Shown here: one piece after another, positions 63,018 through 64,000 of the stretch | Numbering within the stretch: the first letter of the stretch is position 1 | Layout: each line of letters starts with the position of its first letter | Assembly (NCBI GenBank): GCA_963797175.1 | Contig: CAWCOL010000008.1 | Coordinates: 1 to 64,000, forward strand | From: DATLLN01 sp963797175 | GTDB lineage: Bacteria > Actinomycetota > Thermoleophilia > Gaiellales > JAICJC01 | DNA: 64,000 nucleotides | Reading direction: 5' to 3' | Position numbers and translations under genes: made by a program | Notes under the pieces: generated by a model | Database searches by the model: none | What the model saw: only the letters and a program-made list of their open reading frames with translations | What the model was told of the DNA's origin: nothing

Positions 63018-64000
63018 ATGATGATTCGGCGAGTGTGGATGGTGATGGGCTGGGCGTGCTTGATGGTGGGTGTTGCAGCCGCGCCGGCGCGGGCGGCGGT
63101 GTGGACGTTTGGGCCGTCGCTGCCGCAGGCGCGTGTCTTGGTGCGGGTGACGAGTGATCCGTCCGGGGATATCTGGACGGTCGGTGGCTCGACGTTCGCG
63201 GACCCGCCCGGTACTGGCTACGGGCCTGACGGTGCGGTACTGGTGCTTCGCGCCGGGGCGAGCAGCTGGCAGCAGGTGACGACGACGCCTCAGATCAGCA
63301 ACGAGCCGGCCATCGGCATGATCAACGGCCAACTCTACGTGGCGGGCGGACGGATCCAGACGAATCCTCGGGTCAGCAATCAGTTGTGGCGGTACGACCC
63401 GAGCACGGACACGTGGACGGAACTCGCGCCGATGCCTCAAGCGCGCGCGTATGCAGCCGCTGTCGTCAGCGACGGCCACCTGTTCGTGATCGGCGGCATG
63501 ACACGGCACGGGTTTCCGCGAGCGGACACCTACGAGTACCTGCCGAAGACGGACACGTGGCTGCAACTGGCCCCGCTGCCGATGCAGGACGGCTACGTCA
63601 ACGGCACACTCGGAAACGACGGCAAGATCTACGTCATTGGCGGCCAGAACTCTGAGCGAGCAGGAAGGCTGTTCGCCTACGACCCGAGCGCTGACCAGTG
63701 GGAGCAACTTCCCCGGGTTCCCCTGCGCCGGCGCCGCATATTTGCACCGGGTGTTGTGACCACCGCTGATGGCCGGATCCTGGTGATCGGCGGGTATGTC
63801 AAGTACGGGACGACCCCTGATCTCTCAAGCCGCTCGACCGAGATCTACTCGCCGGCAACAGGAACTTGGAAGGGCGGCCCCTTGCTCAACGAGCCTCGCG
63901 GCTTCATGGGCGCGACTCGCGGCGCCGACGGTGTGATCTACGTGATCGGCGGCGAGGTCAAGGATGTCTCCTTCGACGATTGCTGCCTGGCAAGCGTGGA
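63018..64000 (+). CDS. Secreted Kelch-repeat protein (3' end cut by window)
   Basis: Starts at ATG 63018 (or 63021) seven bases after GGGGGAGGAG. A signal peptide (MGWACLMVGVAAAPARAAV) leads into Kelch-type blades: LYVAGGRIQTNPRVSNQLWRY, YDPSTDTWTELAPMPQARAY, LFVIGGMTRHG, IYVIGGQNSERAGRLFAYD, ILVIGGYVKYG and IYVIGGEVKD. At least five blades are visible before the window ends. The open frame has no stop through base 64000. It is probably an extracellular propeller; the repeats resemble galactose-oxidase-type Kelch motifs, but no catalytic domain is seen in the visible part. Confidence 0.85.
   Translation, partial: MMIRRVWMVMGWACLMVGVAAAPARAAVWTFGPSLPQARVLVRVTSDPSGDIWTVGGSTFADPPGTGYGPDGAVLVLRAGASSWQQVTTTPQISNEPAIGMINGQLYVAGGRIQTNPRVSNQLWRYDPSTDTWTELAPMPQARAYAAAVVSDGHLFVIGGMTRHGFPRADTYEYLPKTDTWLQLAPLPMQDGYVNGTLGNDGKIYVIGGQNSERAGRLFAYDPSADQWEQLPRVPLRRRRIFAPGVVTTADGRILVIGGYVKYGTTPDLSSRSTEIYSPATGTWKGGPLLNEPRGFMGATRGADGVIYVIGGEVKDVSFDDCCLASV

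Overview
The window is about 70% GC and is packed with short intergenic gaps and start/stop overlaps. GTG starts are frequent. The gene order secA-prfB-ftsE-ftsX, the actinobacterial-style LytR-CpsA-Psr protein and the gene content fit Actinomycetota, probably Thermoleophilia (Solirubrobacterales or Gaiellales). That placement is inferred from gene order and composition, not from a marker search. Both ends are cut: a peptide-transporter binding protein on the left, whose first ~390 bases carry four frame changes, and a Kelch-repeat protein on the right.

Layout. 1-5.0 kb: peptide ABC transporter (binding protein, one permease, two ATPases; no second permease). 5.2-8.6 kb: anti-sigma-like protein, ATP synthase beta and epsilon without the other subunits, and a DUF4389 membrane protein. 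8.5-12.2 kb: secreted beta-propeller, FAD oxidoreductase and M20 peptidase, the last two divergent over shared promoter bases. 12.3-21.3 kb: cell-surface polysaccharide and methyl-cycle block: LCP protein, UDP-glucose dehydrogenase split by a 172-residue mini-intein at its catalytic cysteine, a sugar nucleotidyltransferase, an SIS isomerase, SAH hydrolase, MtnA and a eukaryote-type UDP-glucose pyrophosphorylase. 21.3-25.6 kb: ComF, an orphan sensor kinase, hibernation factor and an EamA permease. 25.7-38.4 kb: secA, prfB, ftsE, ftsX, S41 protease, RNase R, penicillin-binding protein, HAD hydrolase, MFS transporter with a 27-codon leader ORF, and smpB. 38.4-42.2 kb: small accessory genes, a methyltransferase, a three-repeat secreted protein and DUF1697. 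42.3-49.8 kb: MoxR ATPase and DUF58 facing a divergent trio of VWA/BatA-type and glycine-rich membrane proteins. 49.9-52 kb: quinoprotein-like lipoprotein plus cytochrome c lipoprotein. 52.5-60.8 kb: APC permease, GNAT, LemA, DUF2207, ABC-2 exporter, prolyl aminopeptidase and a lysyl-oxidase-like protein without its copper ligands. 61.0-61.3 kb: tmRNA. 61.8-64 kb: glycine-rich and Kelch secreted proteins in DNA that looks slightly lower in GC.

How the parts fit. UGPase makes UDP-glucose and UGD oxidises it to UDP-glucuronate. The LCP protein could attach the resulting polymer to the wall. SmpB, tmRNA and RNase R together give trans-translation and decay of non-stop messages. Two promoter styles are visible. 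Many first genes have a TANNNT -10 box ending 6-9 bases before the start codon and no Shine-Dalgarno, which predicts leaderless messages. Others, such as hpf, atpD and the secreted-protein genes, have a clear Shine-Dalgarno. This pattern decides several starts given here.
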